Assembly (NCBI RefSeq): GCF_002001105.1
Contig: NZ_MUNP01000021.1
Location: forward strand, 1-64,000
Source of the DNA: Rhodanobacter sp. C06
Lineage (GTDB): Bacteria; Pseudomonadota; Gammaproteobacteria; Xanthomonadales; Rhodanobacteraceae
Length of the DNA: 64,000 bases
Reading direction: 5' to 3'
The position numbers and the translations under genes were made by a program. The notes below the pieces were generated by a model. That model made no database searches. It was not told the DNA's origin and saw only the letters and a list, made by a program, of their open reading frames with translations. Each line of letters begins with the position of its first letter. Position 1 is the first letter of the stretch. This document shows positions 17,439 through 27,274 of this stretch, in pieces.

Positions 17439-18371
17439 TCAGTCGGCCAGCGCTTCCGCCGGCAGCAGTTCCAGCACCGCGTGCGCCAGCAGATCGGGCT
17501 GGAACTTGGCGACGAAGGCGTCGGCCTTGACCTCCTTCACCATCGCCTCGTTGAAGATGCCGCTGAGCGAGCTGTGCAGCACCACCTTCAGCCGGCACAG
17601 CGCCGGCGCCTCGCGGATCGCCCGGGTCAGCGCATAGCCGTCCAGGCGCGGCATCTCGATGTCGGAGACCACCAGCTTGACGCCTTCGGCCGGATCGGCG
17701 GCCGCCAGTTCGTGCAGGCGCTCGAGCGCCTCGCGACCGTCCTGCGCCAACACGCACTCGATGTTCATCTGCTTGAACAGCTCGACCAGGCGGCGGCGGG
17801 CGATCAGCGAATCGTCCACCACCATCACCCGCCGCGGCGCCAGCATGTGTGCGTCGGCGAGGCGCTGCATCTGCAGCGACAGCTCGGCCGGCGCCGCGTC
17901 GATGCCGGCCAGCACCTGCTCCACGTCCACCACCGCCAGCAGCGCGCCGTCGACGCGGGTCACCGCATTGACGCGCGCACCGAAGCCCAGCGTGGCGGAC
18001 GGCGCCTCCAGCTTGTCGCCGTCGCACTGCACCATGCGCTGCAGGTCGGCGACCAGGAAGCCCTGCACCGAGCGGCTGAACTCGGTGACCATCAGGTGTG
18101 CCGATGCCTCGTCGCGCAGCGGCGGATAGCCGAGCGCGGCGGCGAGGTCGATCACCGGGATGGTCTGCCCGCGGTAGTCGCAACTGCCCGCCAGCAAAGC
18201 ATGCACGCCCGGCATGCGCTCCAGCGGCGGCCGGCGCATCACCTCGCGCACCTTGAACACGTTGATGCCGAACAGCTGCGCATCGCCGAGCCGGAACAGC
18301 AGCATGGCCACGCGGTTGTGGCCGGCCAACCGGGTATGTTGCTCCACCTTTTCCAGCAGCGTGCCGCCCAT
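17439..18371 (-). CDS. cheV: Chemotaxis adaptor-receiver protein CheV
   Basis: A 310-residue cytoplasmic coupling protein. Residues of about 15-155 are a CheW domain linking receptors to CheA. Residues of about 180-305 are a response-regulator receiver with [14 protein letters not shown], the phospho-acceptor Asp in [14 protein letters not shown], and a Lys in FVAKFQ. The ATG at 18371 has GAGGAG upstream. It is transcribed divergently from the neighbouring chemoreceptor gene and just upstream of the flgB operon, as in other gammaproteobacteria with polar flagella. Confidence 0.96.
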   Translation of the reverse strand: MGGTLLEKVEQHTRLAGHNRVAMLLFRLGDAQLFGINVFKVREVMRRPPLERMPGVHALLAGSCDYRGQTIPVIDLAAALGYPPLRDEASAHLMVTEFSRSVQGFLVADLQRMVQCDGDKLEAPSATLGFGARVNAVTRVDGALLAVVDVEQVLAGIDAAPAELSLQMQRLADAHMLAPRRVMVVDDSLIARRRLVELFKQMNIECVLAQDGREALERLHELAAADPAEGVKLVVSDIEMPRLDGYALTRAIREAPALCRLKVVLHSSLSGIFNEAMVKEVKADAFVAKFQPDLLAHAVLELLPAEALAD

Positions 18372-18469
18372 GCGGACTCCTCGCGAATCGCCCGCCGCCT
18401 TGGCAGCCGTACGCGTTCGCTATCGACCGCGCGGCGCCGCGCTTGAGCGCACGCCCCGATCGCCGCGGG

Positions 18470-18485
18470 TGGCATGCGGATTGCT
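18470..18485 (+). promoter_or_regulatory. Sigma-54 promoter of the chemoreceptor-flgA unit
   Basis: TGGCATGCGGATTGCT matches TGGCACG-N4-TTGCW with only the C-to-T change also seen in the flgB promoter. It lies about 80 nt before the ATG at 18566. Confidence 0.78.
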
Positions 18486-18565
18486 TTCTCAAGCCGCGAC
18501 GGTTTTGGACGATGCAGTCCCCTGCAAGCTCCCACCACACACTCGACATAGGTGATGTTCGTCCC

Positions 18566-19870
18566 ATGAGTCTGATCTGGAATCGGCACCTTGCCCTCCT
18601 GGTGGAAGCCGCCGTCGCTGGCGACGAGGCACGGCTGGCCGCGCTGCGGCACGCGCACCCGCGCGCGGCACGGGCGCTGGCACCGCTGCTGGCGCGTATC
18701 GCCAGCCGCCCGCCGGCGGCGGTGGCGCTGCAAGCCGTGGAGCAGCAGGGCCTGGTGCTGGCCGCGGTGCAGCAGCTCGCGCGCGAGCAGGCCGCGCTCG
18801 ACCAAGCCGCCGCCGACGGCCGCGGCAGCGTCGATCGCTTGACGGATGGCAGCGCCGGTATCTCGACGGCGCTGCAGCAGGTGGGCGCCGAACTGGACCA
18901 GGCCGGCCAAGCCAGCCGGGCCGGCAGCGGCAATGTCAGCGAACTCGACGGCCAGTTGCGCCTGTTGCGCAGCGCGCTGGCGGCGATGAACCGCAACCAG
19001 AGCAAGCTCGCCGAGCAGGTGGAACAGATCCGCAGGCTTACCGCCACCGTGCAGGAGATCGCCCACCAGACCAATCTGGTGGCGCTGAACGCCGCCATCG
19101 AGGCCGCGCGCGCCGGTGAGGCCGGCCGCGGCTTCGCCGTGGTCGCCGACGAGGTCAAGCAACTGGCGGAAAAGACCGCCCTGACCACTGCCGAGATCGA
19201 AAGCGTCACCGGTTCGATCGGCGACTTCTCCACGCAACTGGACAGCGACGTGCAGCACAGCCTGCAGCAGCTGGAACGGGCCCAAGCCGGCGCGTCGCAG
19301 TCGGGCACTACCCTCGATGCAGGCAGCCAGGCGCTGCGCGCGGCCGGCGAGCGGGTGCAACGGCTGCAACAGAACCACGATGCCCAGCATGCGCGCGCCA
19401 CCAGCGTGCAGGCCGCGCTCGGCGCCCTGCAGCGCCGCGCCGGCGAGGCGCGGCGCCAGTCCGATGCGCTGCAGCGCGCCGCGTTGCTCGCCCACCGGCT
19501 GGGCCTGGACTGGCTGGAGGGCCTCAGCGGCAAGGATCCGGGCAGCCTCAGCCTGACCGTGCGCGAGGCCTCCCTCAACCTGCGCCAAGCGGCCGAACTG
19601 GCCCTGCTCGAACCGGCGGCGCTCGATCGTCGCTGGTTCGATACCCACGCGATCCGCCGCAGCGTCGAGCGGCTGGGCGCGCTGCAACCGACGCACCCGG
19701 CCAGCGCCGGTCTCGCCGACGCCGGCATGCAGCTGTGCGAGCAGGGCGGCCGCTTCATCGCGCTGCTGTGCGACGGCGAGGCCGAGCAGGCCGCGGTGCT
19801 GTCGCGACAACTCGAATCCGCCCGTGATGCCCTGCTGGGGCAACTCGACAGCCTGTTGGCGGACGCATGA
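18566..19870 (+). CDS. Soluble methyl-accepting chemotaxis protein
   Basis: A 434-residue receptor with no membrane segment or signal peptide, so probably cytoplasmic. The signalling tip is complete: [38 protein letters not shown] (about residues 165-210), in a long coiled coil. The N-terminal 100 residues and the C-terminal 120 residues (from about [11 protein letters not shown]) match no sensor domain I know. The ATG at 18566 has an AGGTGA-like site; a longer in-frame start at 18443 lies before the promoter. The stop overlaps flgA (ATGA), so the receptor is in the flagellar gene programme. Confidence 0.9.
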   Translation: MSLIWNRHLALLVEAAVAGDEARLAALRHAHPRAARALAPLLARIASRPPAAVALQAVEQQGLVLAAVQQLAREQAALDQAAADGRGSVDRLTDGSAGISTALQQVGAELDQAGQASRAGSGNVSELDGQLRLLRSALAAMNRNQSKLAEQVEQIRRLTATVQEIAHQTNLVALNAAIEAARAGEAGRGFAVVADEVKQLAEKTALTTAEIESVTGSIGDFSTQLDSDVQHSLQQLERAQAGASQSGTTLDAGSQALRAAGERVQRLQQNHDAQHARATSVQAALGALQRRAGEARRQSDALQRAALLAHRLGLDWLEGLSGKDPGSLSLTVREASLNLRQAAELALLEPAALDRRWFDTHAIRRSVERLGALQPTHPASAGLADAGMQLCEQGGRFIALLCDGEAEQAAVLSRQLESARDALLGQLDSLLADA

Positions 19871-20580
19871 ACCTGAGCCGCGCCAGCGTCGGCCGATGCC
19901 TTGCCATGGCATGGTTCGGCCTGGCGTGGCCTGGCAGCAGCCTCGCCGCACTGCCGTCGCCCGATGCCGTGCGCGCCGCCGCCGAACAGGCCGTGCACGC
20001 CCGTTTCGATCTGCCGGGCAGCCGCGTCGTGGCCCAGGCCCTGCCGCTCGATCCGCGCCTGCGGCTGGCGCCCTGCGCGGCGCCGCTGCGCGCCGTGCTG
20101 GTCGACGCTGTCCGCCCCGCGCCACGTCTGAGCGTGCCCGTGCATTGCCCGCAGGGCAGCGGCTGGACCGTGCGCGTGCCCGTGCAGTTGCAGTTGTTCC
20201 GCCCCGTGCTGGTGACCAGTCGGCCGCTGCTGCGTGGCGACGGCCTGCGTCCCGCGGACGTGCGCGCCGAGGAGCGCGACGTGACCCGGCTCGGCTACGG
20301 TTACCTCGACAACCTCGACCAAGTGGCCGGGCGCACCCTCGCCCGCGCCTTGCCCGAAGACAGCGTGCTCACCCCCTCCGCACTGGGCGGCCGGCGCATG
20401 GTGCGGGCGGGCGACCGCGTGCAGGTGGTGGCCCGGCTGGGCGACATCGTGGTGCGCGCCGACGGCGTGGCGCTGGGCAGCGGCGACAACGGCGCCCGCC
20501 TGCGGGTGCGCAACGAGAGCTCGGGCAAGGTGGTCGACGCCATGGTCCATGCTCCCGGCGTGGTGCTGGCCCTCCCCTGA
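19867..20580 (+). CDS. flgA: P-ring assembly chaperone FlgA
   Basis: A 237-residue periplasmic protein needed to assemble FlgI into the P-ring. It has an N-terminal signal peptide (hydrophobic [14 protein letters not shown]). The SAF-like C-terminal domain contains [38 protein letters not shown] and [17 protein letters not shown]. The start overlaps the receptor stop by 4 nt. The length is normal. Confidence 0.94.
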   Translation: MNLSRASVGRCLAMAWFGLAWPGSSLAALPSPDAVRAAAEQAVHARFDLPGSRVVAQALPLDPRLRLAPCAAPLRAVLVDAVRPAPRLSVPVHCPQGSGWTVRVPVQLQLFRPVLVTSRPLLRGDGLRPADVRAEERDVTRLGYGYLDNLDQVAGRTLARALPEDSVLTPSALGGRRMVRAGDRVQVVARLGDIVVRADGVALGSGDNGARLRVRNESSGKVVDAMVHAPGVVLALP

Positions 20581-20616
20581 GCTCGCCGATGCCTTCCACC
20601 CCCCATTCCCAACCCC

Positions 20617-20643
20617 TAAAGTTTCCGAACATCGGGCCGATGC
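20617..20643 (+). promoter_or_regulatory. Sigma-28 (FliA) promoter of flgM
   Basis: TAAAGTTT, an 11-nt spacer, then GCCGATGC matches the FliA consensus TAAAGTTT-N11-GCCGATAA except for the last two bases. It ends 37 nt before the flgM ATG. FliA-driven flgM gives the usual autoregulatory loop. Confidence 0.85.
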
Positions 20644-20680
20644 AACATTCACAGGGCCACTCCGCAGCGAGAACGGACGC

Positions 20681-21004
20681 ATGAATACGACCATTTCCAA
20701 CAACGGCTTGCCGAAACTTCCGCAGGCCGCCGGCCAGCCGGGCAACAGCCCGGCGCCGGAATCCTCCGCCAGCGCCGCCGGTGCCGGCGCGCCCGCGGCC
20801 AAGGCCGACGATCAGCTCAAGCTGACCGATTCGGCCAAGGCGTTGCAGCAGGCCGCGCGCACCGACGCGACCCCGGTCGACTCGCAGCGGGTGGAACGCG
20901 TGCGCCAGGCGCTGGCCGACGGCAGCTACAAGATCGACGCTGGACGCATCGCCGACCGCATGCTCGCCATGGAGCGACAGCTCGGCGGCACGGACAAGGC
21001 ATGA
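20681..21004 (+). CDS. flgM: Anti-sigma-28 factor FlgM
   Basis: A 107-residue inhibitor of FliA that is exported after hook completion. The first 50 residues are low-complexity (Ala, Pro, Ser, Gly), typical of its disordered N-terminus. The C-terminal sigma-binding part has VDSQRVERVRQALADGSYK and DAGRIADRMLAMER. The start follows the sigma-28 promoter. The stop overlaps flgN (ATGA). Confidence 0.95.
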   Translation: MNTTISNNGLPKLPQAAGQPGNSPAPESSASAAGAGAPAAKADDQLKLTDSAKALQQAARTDATPVDSQRVERVRQALADGSYKIDAGRIADRMLAMERQLGGTDKA

Positions 21005-21447
21005 GCCCGCCGCTGCGGCAGGAATTCACCCAGGCCCTCGCCGACGTGCAGGGCGAGATGCGCCAGGGGCTGGAGCAGCTCGCGCAGGTGCTCGAGGCCG
21101 AGCGCGCGGCGCTGGACGGCGGCGACATCGAGGCGCTCGACCGGGCCGGCGCGCGCAAGCAAGCGCTGATGCAGCAGCTGGAACAACTGGACGCGGAGCG
21201 CCGCCTGCTGGCGCGCGAGCAGCCGCAGGCTCCGGCAGGGCCGGATCCGGACTGGACCGCGATCGTGCAGTCGCTGCAGCACTGCCACCGGCTCAACCAG
21301 CGCAACGGCGGCATCGTCGGCCAGCGCCTGCAGCTGGTGCGCCAGGCGCTCGCGGTGCTGACCGGGGCGGACAGCGACAGCGGGCTGTACGACCGCAGCG
21401 GCGAACTGCATGCCGGTGCACGTTCGCGTCCGCTGGCGGCGGCCTGA
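21001..21447 (+). CDS. flgN: Flagellar export chaperone FlgN
   Basis: A 148-residue, mostly helical cytoplasmic chaperone for FlgK and FlgL. It shows the FlgN pattern of a Glu/Leu/Ala-rich coiled coil with LEAERAALDGGDIEALDR followed by CHRLNQRNGGIVGQRL near residue 100 and a short SGLYDRSGEL tail. It overlaps flgM by 4 nt, the standard flgM-flgN pairing. Confidence 0.92.
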   Translation: MSPPLRQEFTQALADVQGEMRQGLEQLAQVLEAERAALDGGDIEALDRAGARKQALMQQLEQLDAERRLLAREQPQAPAGPDPDWTAIVQSLQHCHRLNQRNGGIVGQRLQLVRQALAVLTGADSDSGLYDRSGELHAGARSRPLAAA

Positions 21448-21544
21448 GCGAATTGAGCACTACGCCACCCGCATCCACGGTGGCAACCACAGCGCGCCAC
21501 CGTTCGCGGCACGCTTTATCGTCCAACGTGATGCCGGATCGATC

Positions 21545-22825
21545 ATGAGCCCTTCCCCCACGCCCGCCGTATCCGCTGCCGCCGTCACCAGCAAATCCCC
21601 AGTCTACGAAGGCGTCACCCCGCCGCTGCCGGTGATGCGCGTGCCGCTGCTCAATCGCGAGCGCGAGCTGTTTGCCTACGAGATCCTGTTCCATCGCGAA
21701 AGCGGCGACGAAACGACCCTGCTGCAGAGCGTGCTGGGGATGATCACCGACGGTGCGCTGACCCGCCTGGTGCGCGGCAACCGCGCGTTCCTCAACCTGC
21801 CGGCCGAACTGCTGCCGGAAGACGCCGACGTGCTGCTGCACCAGCCGCGCCTGGGCGTGGTGCTGCAACCGCATGTGGCCGACGACGCGGCACTGATGAA
21901 GCGCCTGCAGCTGATGGCACAGCGCGGCTGCCAGTTCATGCTGGACGTGGGCGATCAGGATCTCGACCACGGCCTCCCGTTCGAAGCCCTGCTGCAGATG
22001 GTGCAACTGGTCCGGCTCGACGCCAGCCAGCTGGCGCCGGAAGTGCTGGCGCAACGCGCCGCGCACCTGCACGCGCGCGGACTGCACGTGGTCGCCGGCC
22101 AGGTCAACGACCATCCCACCTACGAACACTGCCTGACCCTGCCGATGGAGGCGGTGCAGGGACGCTATCTGCTGGTGCCGCAGCCGATGGCCGTCCCCGT
22201 GCTGACCGCGAACCGCCTCAGCATGCTGCGCCTGCTGGGCGTGCTGCACGAAAGCAACCCGGGTCCGGTCGAGCTGGGCAACATCGTGCGCGACGACGCG
22301 GTGCTCAGCTACAAGCTGCTGAGCTGCGTCAATTCGGCCTACTTCGCGTTGCCGCGGCAGCTGAAATCCGTGCAGCAGGCCGCGATCTTCTTCGGCGTCA
22401 CCCGCATGCGCAACTGGGTCGACACCATGGCGATGTGCAGCATGGACGATCGTCCACCGGAGCTGTTGCGCGCCGCGCTGATCCGCGCACACATGTGCGA
22501 GGAACTGGCCCAGGGCATGCCCCACGGGAGTGCCGAGATGGCGTTCACCGTCGGCCTGTTCTCGCTGCTGGACACCTTGATGTGCGCGCCGATGGAATTC
22601 CTGCTGCCGCAACTGCGACTGGCACCCGAGATTAGCGACGCGCTGACCGGCCGCAGCGGCCCGTTCGGCGCAATCCTGCAGCAGATCCTCGCCTGGGAGG
22701 CGAACGAGCTGACCAGCGCGCAGGTGCCCCCGCAGCGCATCCAGCGACTGGCCACGATCTACCTCAACGCCACCCAATGGGCCGATCAGGTCTACGCCAG
22801 CGCGAACGAGAAGAGCATGCAGTAA
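21545..22825 (+). CDS. EAL-HDOD (YuxH-type) signalling protein
   Basis: A 426-residue protein with a degenerate EAL domain (about residues 35-215; LFAYEILFHRES in place of the catalytic EAL start, then LMLDVGDQD) followed by an HDOD domain (about 220-400; IVRDDAVLSYKLLSCVNSA, FFGVTRMRNWVDTMAM). The usual c-di-GMP hydrolysis residues are not all visible, so it may bind rather than cleave the nucleotide. The ATG at 21545 is about 100 nt past flgN and no ribosome site is obvious. It is on the same strand as flgMN and may be co-transcribed, which would link it to motility. Confidence 0.88.
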   Translation: MSPSPTPAVSAAAVTSKSPVYEGVTPPLPVMRVPLLNRERELFAYEILFHRESGDETTLLQSVLGMITDGALTRLVRGNRAFLNLPAELLPEDADVLLHQPRLGVVLQPHVADDAALMKRLQLMAQRGCQFMLDVGDQDLDHGLPFEALLQMVQLVRLDASQLAPEVLAQRAAHLHARGLHVVAGQVNDHPTYEHCLTLPMEAVQGRYLLVPQPMAVPVLTANRLSMLRLLGVLHESNPGPVELGNIVRDDAVLSYKLLSCVNSAYFALPRQLKSVQQAAIFFGVTRMRNWVDTMAMCSMDDRPPELLRAALIRAHMCEELAQGMPHGSAEMAFTVGLFSLLDTLMCAPMEFLLPQLRLAPEISDALTGRSGPFGAILQQILAWEANELTSAQVPPQRIQRLATIYLNATQWADQVYASANEKSMQ

Positions 22826-22888
22826 GCCCGGTTGCCAAGCTCATGCGGGCGACCGTGAGTGCTCCGGCCACCGCAGCGGCCGATTCCT

Positions 22889-23026
22889 GCGAGGCGCTCT
22901 TCAACAGCGAAGCTGGTCATCCAGTGTCTTTGTGTTCAATGGCTTGAAAGCCACTGGATGACCAGCTTCGCTGTTGTGAAGCGTCTCCTGCTTGACCAGC
23001 CCTCCCGCTGTTGAAGAGTGCCTCGC
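22889..23026. repeat. MITE-like nested palindromic element, 138 bp
   Basis: The ends are a 21-bp inverted repeat (GCGAGGCGCTCTTCAACAG... at 22889-22909 against 23006-23026) with one mismatch. Inside is a second, perfect 25-bp inverted repeat (22902-22926 and 22952-22976, core GAAGCTGGTCATCCAG) around a 25-nt loop. No coding frame is contained. It fills the gap between two convergent genes and may also stop transcription from both sides. No second copy is seen in the window. Confidence 0.8.
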
Positions 23027-23124
23027 TGGGATGACGAGCAAAATCTGGGTTGCATTAGCGGAGCCGCGCGTTCGCCCTTCTCACGAGAGCCGGCATGGCG
23101 TCGACGGCGGCTTCGCGGCCAGCC

Positions 23125-23754
23125 TCAGGCCGCGCGTCTGGCGAAGATCAGGTGCAAGCCGAACAGCATGAACACCGCGCCGGCGCAGCCGTCGATCCAG
23201 CGGCGCAGGCGCAGGTAGCCGCGGCGCATCGCCGGCAGCGCGAACACGCCGGCCACCAGGGTGAACCACAGCAAGGTCTCGGCCACCACCATCGACCACA
23301 ACCCCCAGCGTGCCCAGGCACTCTGCCCGTCGCCCACGAAGGCAGAGAAGATGCTGCCGAAATACACCACCACCTTGGGATTGGCGAGGTTGGTGAACAG
23401 GCCGTTGCGCATGGCGCGCCATGCACCGTCTGCCAGTTTCACCGCATGCACCGGCGCACCGCCGGCAGGCGCCTTCAGCGCGCCACGCAGCATCTTCAAA
23501 CCCATCCAGCACAAGTAGGCGCCGCCGCACACGGCGATCGCGCGTTCCAGCCACAGCAGCCGATGCAGCAACAGCTGCAGGCCAAGCAGCGCCAGCGCGG
23601 CCCACACTGCCACGCCCAGCGTGATGCCCGCCACGCCGGCCAGCGCCTCGCGGCGCGAATGGCTCACCGCGGTCTGCGAGACGTAGAAGAAATCCGGGCC
23701 GGGGCTCATCAGGGCGATCAGCTGCACCACGGCGATGGTGAGGAACAGGCTCAT
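23125..23754 (-). CDS. LysE/RhtB family amino-acid exporter
   Basis: A 209-residue inner-membrane protein with about six hydrophobic segments. The family signature is at the N-terminus (LIALMSPGPDFFYVSQTAV), followed by the cytoplasmic loop with REALAGVAGITLGV and the central NGLFTNLANPKVVVYFGSIF motif. RhtB-type members export homoserine, threonine or other amino acids; the substrate here cannot be told. It converges on the EAL-HDOD gene and diverges from the nucleoside transporter gene. Confidence 0.93.
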   Translation of the reverse strand: MSLFLTIAVVQLIALMSPGPDFFYVSQTAVSHSRREALAGVAGITLGVAVWAALALLGLQLLLHRLLWLERAIAVCGGAYLCWMGLKMLRGALKAPAGGAPVHAVKLADGAWRAMRNGLFTNLANPKVVVYFGSIFSAFVGDGQSAWARWGLWSMVVAETLLWFTLVAGVFALPAMRRGYLRLRRWIDGCAGAVFMLFGLHLIFARRAA

Positions 23755-23909
23755 GCGGCACGCTGCGGATGCGGTGGCGGGAGGCGCAGTGTAGCCTCCG
23801 GCGGCTGTGCGGCGCGCCTTGCCGGCTTCCCGGAAATTCCTCTACCCTGCCCCGAACCAAGCAGCATGGCCAAGGGATCGTCCCCGGCCACCCAGGGGAT
23901 GCACCTGCC

Positions 23910-25196
23910 ATGAGCCTCAAGCTCCGCCTCACCGTCCTGAATTTCCTGCAGTACTACATCTGGGGGGCGTGGCTGCTGACCATCGGCACGTGGTGGTTCC
24001 AGACCCAGCACTGGTCGGGCACCAGCTTCGGCGCGATCTTCTCGACCATGGGCATCGCCTCGCTGTTCATGCCCTCGCTGGCCGGCATCGTGGCGGACAA
24101 GTGGATCAACGCCGAGCAGCTGTACGGGTTGTTCCAGATTGCCGGCGCGGTGGTGCTGTTCGCGATCCCGCACGTCAGCGACCCGCAGCAGATGTTCTGG
24201 GTGATGCTGCTGAACATGTGCTTCTACATGCCCACGATCTCGCTGGCGATCACGGTGGCGTTCAACGCGCTGAAGCAGGATGGCCTCGACGTGGTCGCCA
24301 CCTATCCGCCGATCCGCGTGTGGGGCACGATCGGCTTCATCGCCGCCACCTGGACCACCAGCCTGCTGGGCTTCAAGGCCTCGCCCGCGCAGTTCCACGT
24401 GGCCGCGGGCGCTTCGCTGCTGCTGGGCCTGTACGCCTTCACCCTGCCGAAGTGCCCGCCCAAACTCGATGCCGCGCACAGCCGCACGCTGGTGGACCGG
24501 CTCGGCCTCACCTCGTTCGTGCTGTTCAAGAACCGCAACATGGCGGTGTTCTTCGTCTTCGCCATGTTGCTGGGTGCGGCGCTGCAGCTGACCAACGCCT
24601 ACGGCGACGCCTTCCTCAGCGACTTCGTGAAGGTGCCCGAGTACGCGAACCTGCTGACGGTGAAGTACTCCACCATCATCATCTCGATCTCGCAGTTCTC
24701 CGAAACCGCATTCATCCTCACCATCCCGTTCTTCCTGAAGCGCTTCGGCATCAAGGCGGTGATGACGATGAGCATGCTGGCGTGGGTGCTGCGCTTCGGC
24801 CTGTTCGCGTTCGGCAACCCGGAGCCGCTCGGCGGGCTGTGGATGATCGTGTTGTCGTGCATCGTCTACGGCATGGCGTTCGACTTCTTCAACATCTCCG
24901 GCTCGCTGTTCGTCGAGGGCCAGGCCGACCCGAAGATCCGCGCCAGCGCGCAAGGCCTGTTCATGCTGATGACGAACGGTGTCGGCGCGGTGCTGGGCAG
25001 CCTGGCCGCCGGCTTCGTGATCGACCACTTCTTCACCAACCACGCCTGCGACGACAGCGTGCTGATCTGCAAGGACTGGCATGGCATCTGGCTGGCCTTC
25101 GCCGGCTACGCGCTGGTGATGGCACTGCTGTTCGTGCCGCTGTTCAAGCACCGGCACGACCCGGCTGCGGCCGGCCGCGTGGTGCCCACTCACTAG
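23910..25196 (+). CDS. Nucleoside:H+ symporter (NupG/XapB-like MFS)
   Basis: A 428-residue MFS permease with 12 predicted membrane spans. It has the NupG-family N-terminus (LTVLNFLQYYIWGAWLLT), SLFMPSLAGIVADKW, and the late motif FDFFNISGSLFVEGQ. The family imports nucleosides with protons. The ATG at 23910 begins the conserved N-terminus; open frame further upstream overlaps the lysE-side leader and is not used. It converges with the diguanylate cyclase gene, with stops 11 nt apart. Confidence 0.92.
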   Translation: MSLKLRLTVLNFLQYYIWGAWLLTIGTWWFQTQHWSGTSFGAIFSTMGIASLFMPSLAGIVADKWINAEQLYGLFQIAGAVVLFAIPHVSDPQQMFWVMLLNMCFYMPTISLAITVAFNALKQDGLDVVATYPPIRVWGTIGFIAATWTTSLLGFKASPAQFHVAAGASLLLGLYAFTLPKCPPKLDAAHSRTLVDRLGLTSFVLFKNRNMAVFFVFAMLLGAALQLTNAYGDAFLSDFVKVPEYANLLTVKYSTIIISISQFSETAFILTIPFFLKRFGIKAVMTMSMLAWVLRFGLFAFGNPEPLGGLWMIVLSCIVYGMAFDFFNISGSLFVEGQADPKIRASAQGLFMLMTNGVGAVLGSLAAGFVIDHFFTNHACDDSVLICKDWHGIWLAFAGYALVMALLFVPLFKHRHDPAAAGRVVPTH

Positions 25197-25207
25197 GGAT
25201 GCTCTGA

Positions 25208-26986
25208 TCAGCCCGCCAGCTTGCTCGCCACCACCTGGTCGCGGCCGCCGGACTTGGCCGAGTACAGCGCCAGGTCGGCGGCGCGCATCCAGCTCGACAA
25301 GTCGTGGCAGCGCACGCCGTCGAATTGCGCCACGCCGATGCTGATCGTCAGCCGAGTCACCAGCAGATCCTTCGGCAACTCCAGCGCAGCGGTTCCCGCG
25401 CGCAGGGTTTCCGCCAGGCGCATGCCGGCCGTCAGGCCCGCCTGCGGGCACAACACGGCGAATTCCTCCCCGCCGATGCGCGCCACGAAACACGCATCGG
25501 ACACGGCGCTGCGCAGGTAGTCGGTGAGGACCCGCAGCACGCGGTCGCCTTGCGGGTGGCCGATGCTGTCGTTGATGCTCTTGAAATGGTCGATGTCGAT
25601 CAGCAGCAGCACGTGCGGCGGCGCGTGCGCCTCGCGTGGACGACCCAGCAGCTCAGTGGCGCGCTGCTGGAACGCGCGCCGGTTCGCCATGCCGGTGAGC
25701 GGATCGCGCAAGGTCTGCGCCTGCAGCTCGGCGGCGTGCCGGCGCTGCGAACGCAGCAACAGCACGAGCAGACCGACGATCAGCAGCAAGGCCCCCGCCA
25801 GCAGCGCGATCGTCACGCTGACCAGGCGCTGGCGCCGCTGCTGCTCGCGCCGGCGTGCCGCTTCGGCCTCCGCCGCCTTGAGTTGCAGGTCCTTCAGCTC
25901 GTTGGCGTGCTCCAGCTCGCTGATGCGCAGCTCCTTCTCGCGCGCGGCGTAGCGCTGCTCCAGCTCGACCTCGATCGCGCGCAGCGCCGGCGTGTCGAAG
26001 GCACTGGCGATTCGCGTCGCCTCGCGCTCATCGGCCAAGGCCTGGCGCAGGTCGCCGGCCCGCTCGGCCAACCGGCTCTCCACCCTCAGCATGTCGATCA
26101 GCTGGCCGTTGATGCCTGCCTTGCGCGCCAGCGCCACGGCCTCGCGTATCCGCGCGTACGCCTGGCGATGATGGCCCAGCGCCGCCTCGGCCTGGGCGAT
26201 GTTGGTGCTGGAGCCCAGTGCGTCGCTGACCCGCCCCGCGGCCAGCTCCTGCTTCAACGAAGCCTCGGACAAGGCCAGCGCCTCGCGCGCGCGCCCCTGC
26301 TTCAGGTACATCTGGGCCAGGTTGTCGCCCACCATCACCACCAGTTGCCTCGCCTTGGCCTTGGCGTAGTACTGGCGCGAACGTTCGTAGGCGGCGGCCG
26401 CATCGTCGACCCGGTTCAGCGTGGCCAGGGCGATGCCCACGTCGTTTTCCGCGTCGCCGATACCGAAGTCGTCGCCCAGCGCGCGGTAGGCCGCCACCGC
26501 CTCCCGGCACAGCGGCAGGGCCTTGGCCGGCTTTTCGTCGAGCGCATAGGCGTCGCAGAGCTGGAAGCGCGCCCAGGCCATGGTTTCCGGATCGCTCTCC
26601 CCCAGCACCTTGTCCGCCGCTCGCAACGCCTCTCCCATCCCGTCGCCGAGGCCGTTGGCGATGTCATGGCGCGCGCGCAGGAAGCCCGCGGCGGCAGCGG
26701 CCACCGGGTCGTGCGCCGCCGTGGCCAGGCCGTCGAGCCGCAGCGTGGCCTCGGCCAGCGCCGCATCGTCGTTGCTGTTGATCGCGGCCGTGCCCATGCC
26801 CCACAGCAGTTCGCGTTCGCGTGCGGGAAGGAGGCCGGTGCCGGCCTGGTCGAGTTGCTGGCGCACGAAGGCGATCAGGCCATGCGGATCGGTCACCGCG
26901 CTTTCGCGGAACGCGTTCATCGGCACGGCGACGACAGGCGTCGCCGTCAGCGCCAGCAGCAGACCCAGCCACGCCCCCCGTCGCAT
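25208..26986 (-). CDS. TPR-containing membrane diguanylate cyclase
   Basis: A 592-residue protein. It has an N-terminal signal sequence (WLGLLLALTATPVVA), a periplasmic TPR-like helical region (about residues 60-340), a coiled coil, one membrane segment (LVSVTIALLAGALLLIVGLL, about 390-415), and a C-terminal GGDEF domain. The active motif is intact as GGEEF in VARIGGEEFAVLCP, and LIDIDHFKSINDSIGH carries the metal-binding Asp, so c-di-GMP synthesis is likely. No RxxD inhibitory site is obvious before the motif. The TPR region probably senses a periplasmic partner. Confidence 0.92.
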   Translation of the reverse strand: MRRGAWLGLLLALTATPVVAVPMNAFRESAVTDPHGLIAFVRQQLDQAGTGLLPARERELLWGMGTAAINSNDDAALAEATLRLDGLATAAHDPVAAAAAGFLRARHDIANGLGDGMGEALRAADKVLGESDPETMAWARFQLCDAYALDEKPAKALPLCREAVAAYRALGDDFGIGDAENDVGIALATLNRVDDAAAAYERSRQYYAKAKARQLVVMVGDNLAQMYLKQGRAREALALSEASLKQELAAGRVSDALGSSTNIAQAEAALGHHRQAYARIREAVALARKAGINGQLIDMLRVESRLAERAGDLRQALADEREATRIASAFDTPALRAIEVELEQRYAAREKELRISELEHANELKDLQLKAAEAEAARRREQQRRQRLVSVTIALLAGALLLIVGLLVLLLRSQRRHAAELQAQTLRDPLTGMANRRAFQQRATELLGRPREAHAPPHVLLLIDIDHFKSINDSIGHPQGDRVLRVLTDYLRSAVSDACFVARIGGEEFAVLCPQAGLTAGMRLAETLRAGTAALELPKDLLVTRLTISIGVAQFDGVRCHDLSSWMRAADLALYSAKSGGRDQVVASKLAG

Positions 26987-27272
26987 CTAAAGCCCATTCC
27001 CTGTCAAGTGCCTCTCGGTCGCGATCATAGCTTTTCCGGACGCTCGTCACACTCACTGGAGCGTGCTCAATGTCTCAGCGTGGCCCGCGTTGCCTTGCCG
27101 TGGCCTTCGGGTGGTGGCGCGCGGCGCAGCGCCTGCCTGGCTGGCAGGTCAAGCCGCATGCTGCCGCATGGCGCCCATGGCAAGACAGCCCGAAGGGCCG
27201 GGATTGTTTGTCGACATGCCTGCGTGCAAACAGCTTGCGGCGCGGGTCATGCGGAGACATTGAACAGGCTCT
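26987..27272. other. Intergenic gap before dusB, no gene seen
   Basis: This gap between the divergent diguanylate cyclase gene and dusB holds only short frames without family resemblance or ribosome sites. A weak inverted repeat TGTTTG...CAAACA lies near 27207-27234. I see no RNA gene. Confidence 0.5.
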
Positions 27273-27274
27273 TA

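Noticed and set aside
17281-20802. 3.5-kb open frame on the minus strand across cheV, the chemoreceptor and flgA
   Set aside because: It is antisense or out of frame to genes with complete conserved motifs; its translation is low-complexity with no domain.
27063-27263. Small frames in the gap before dusB
   Set aside because: No ribosome site of good quality, no recognisable product, and codon use unlike the neighbours.
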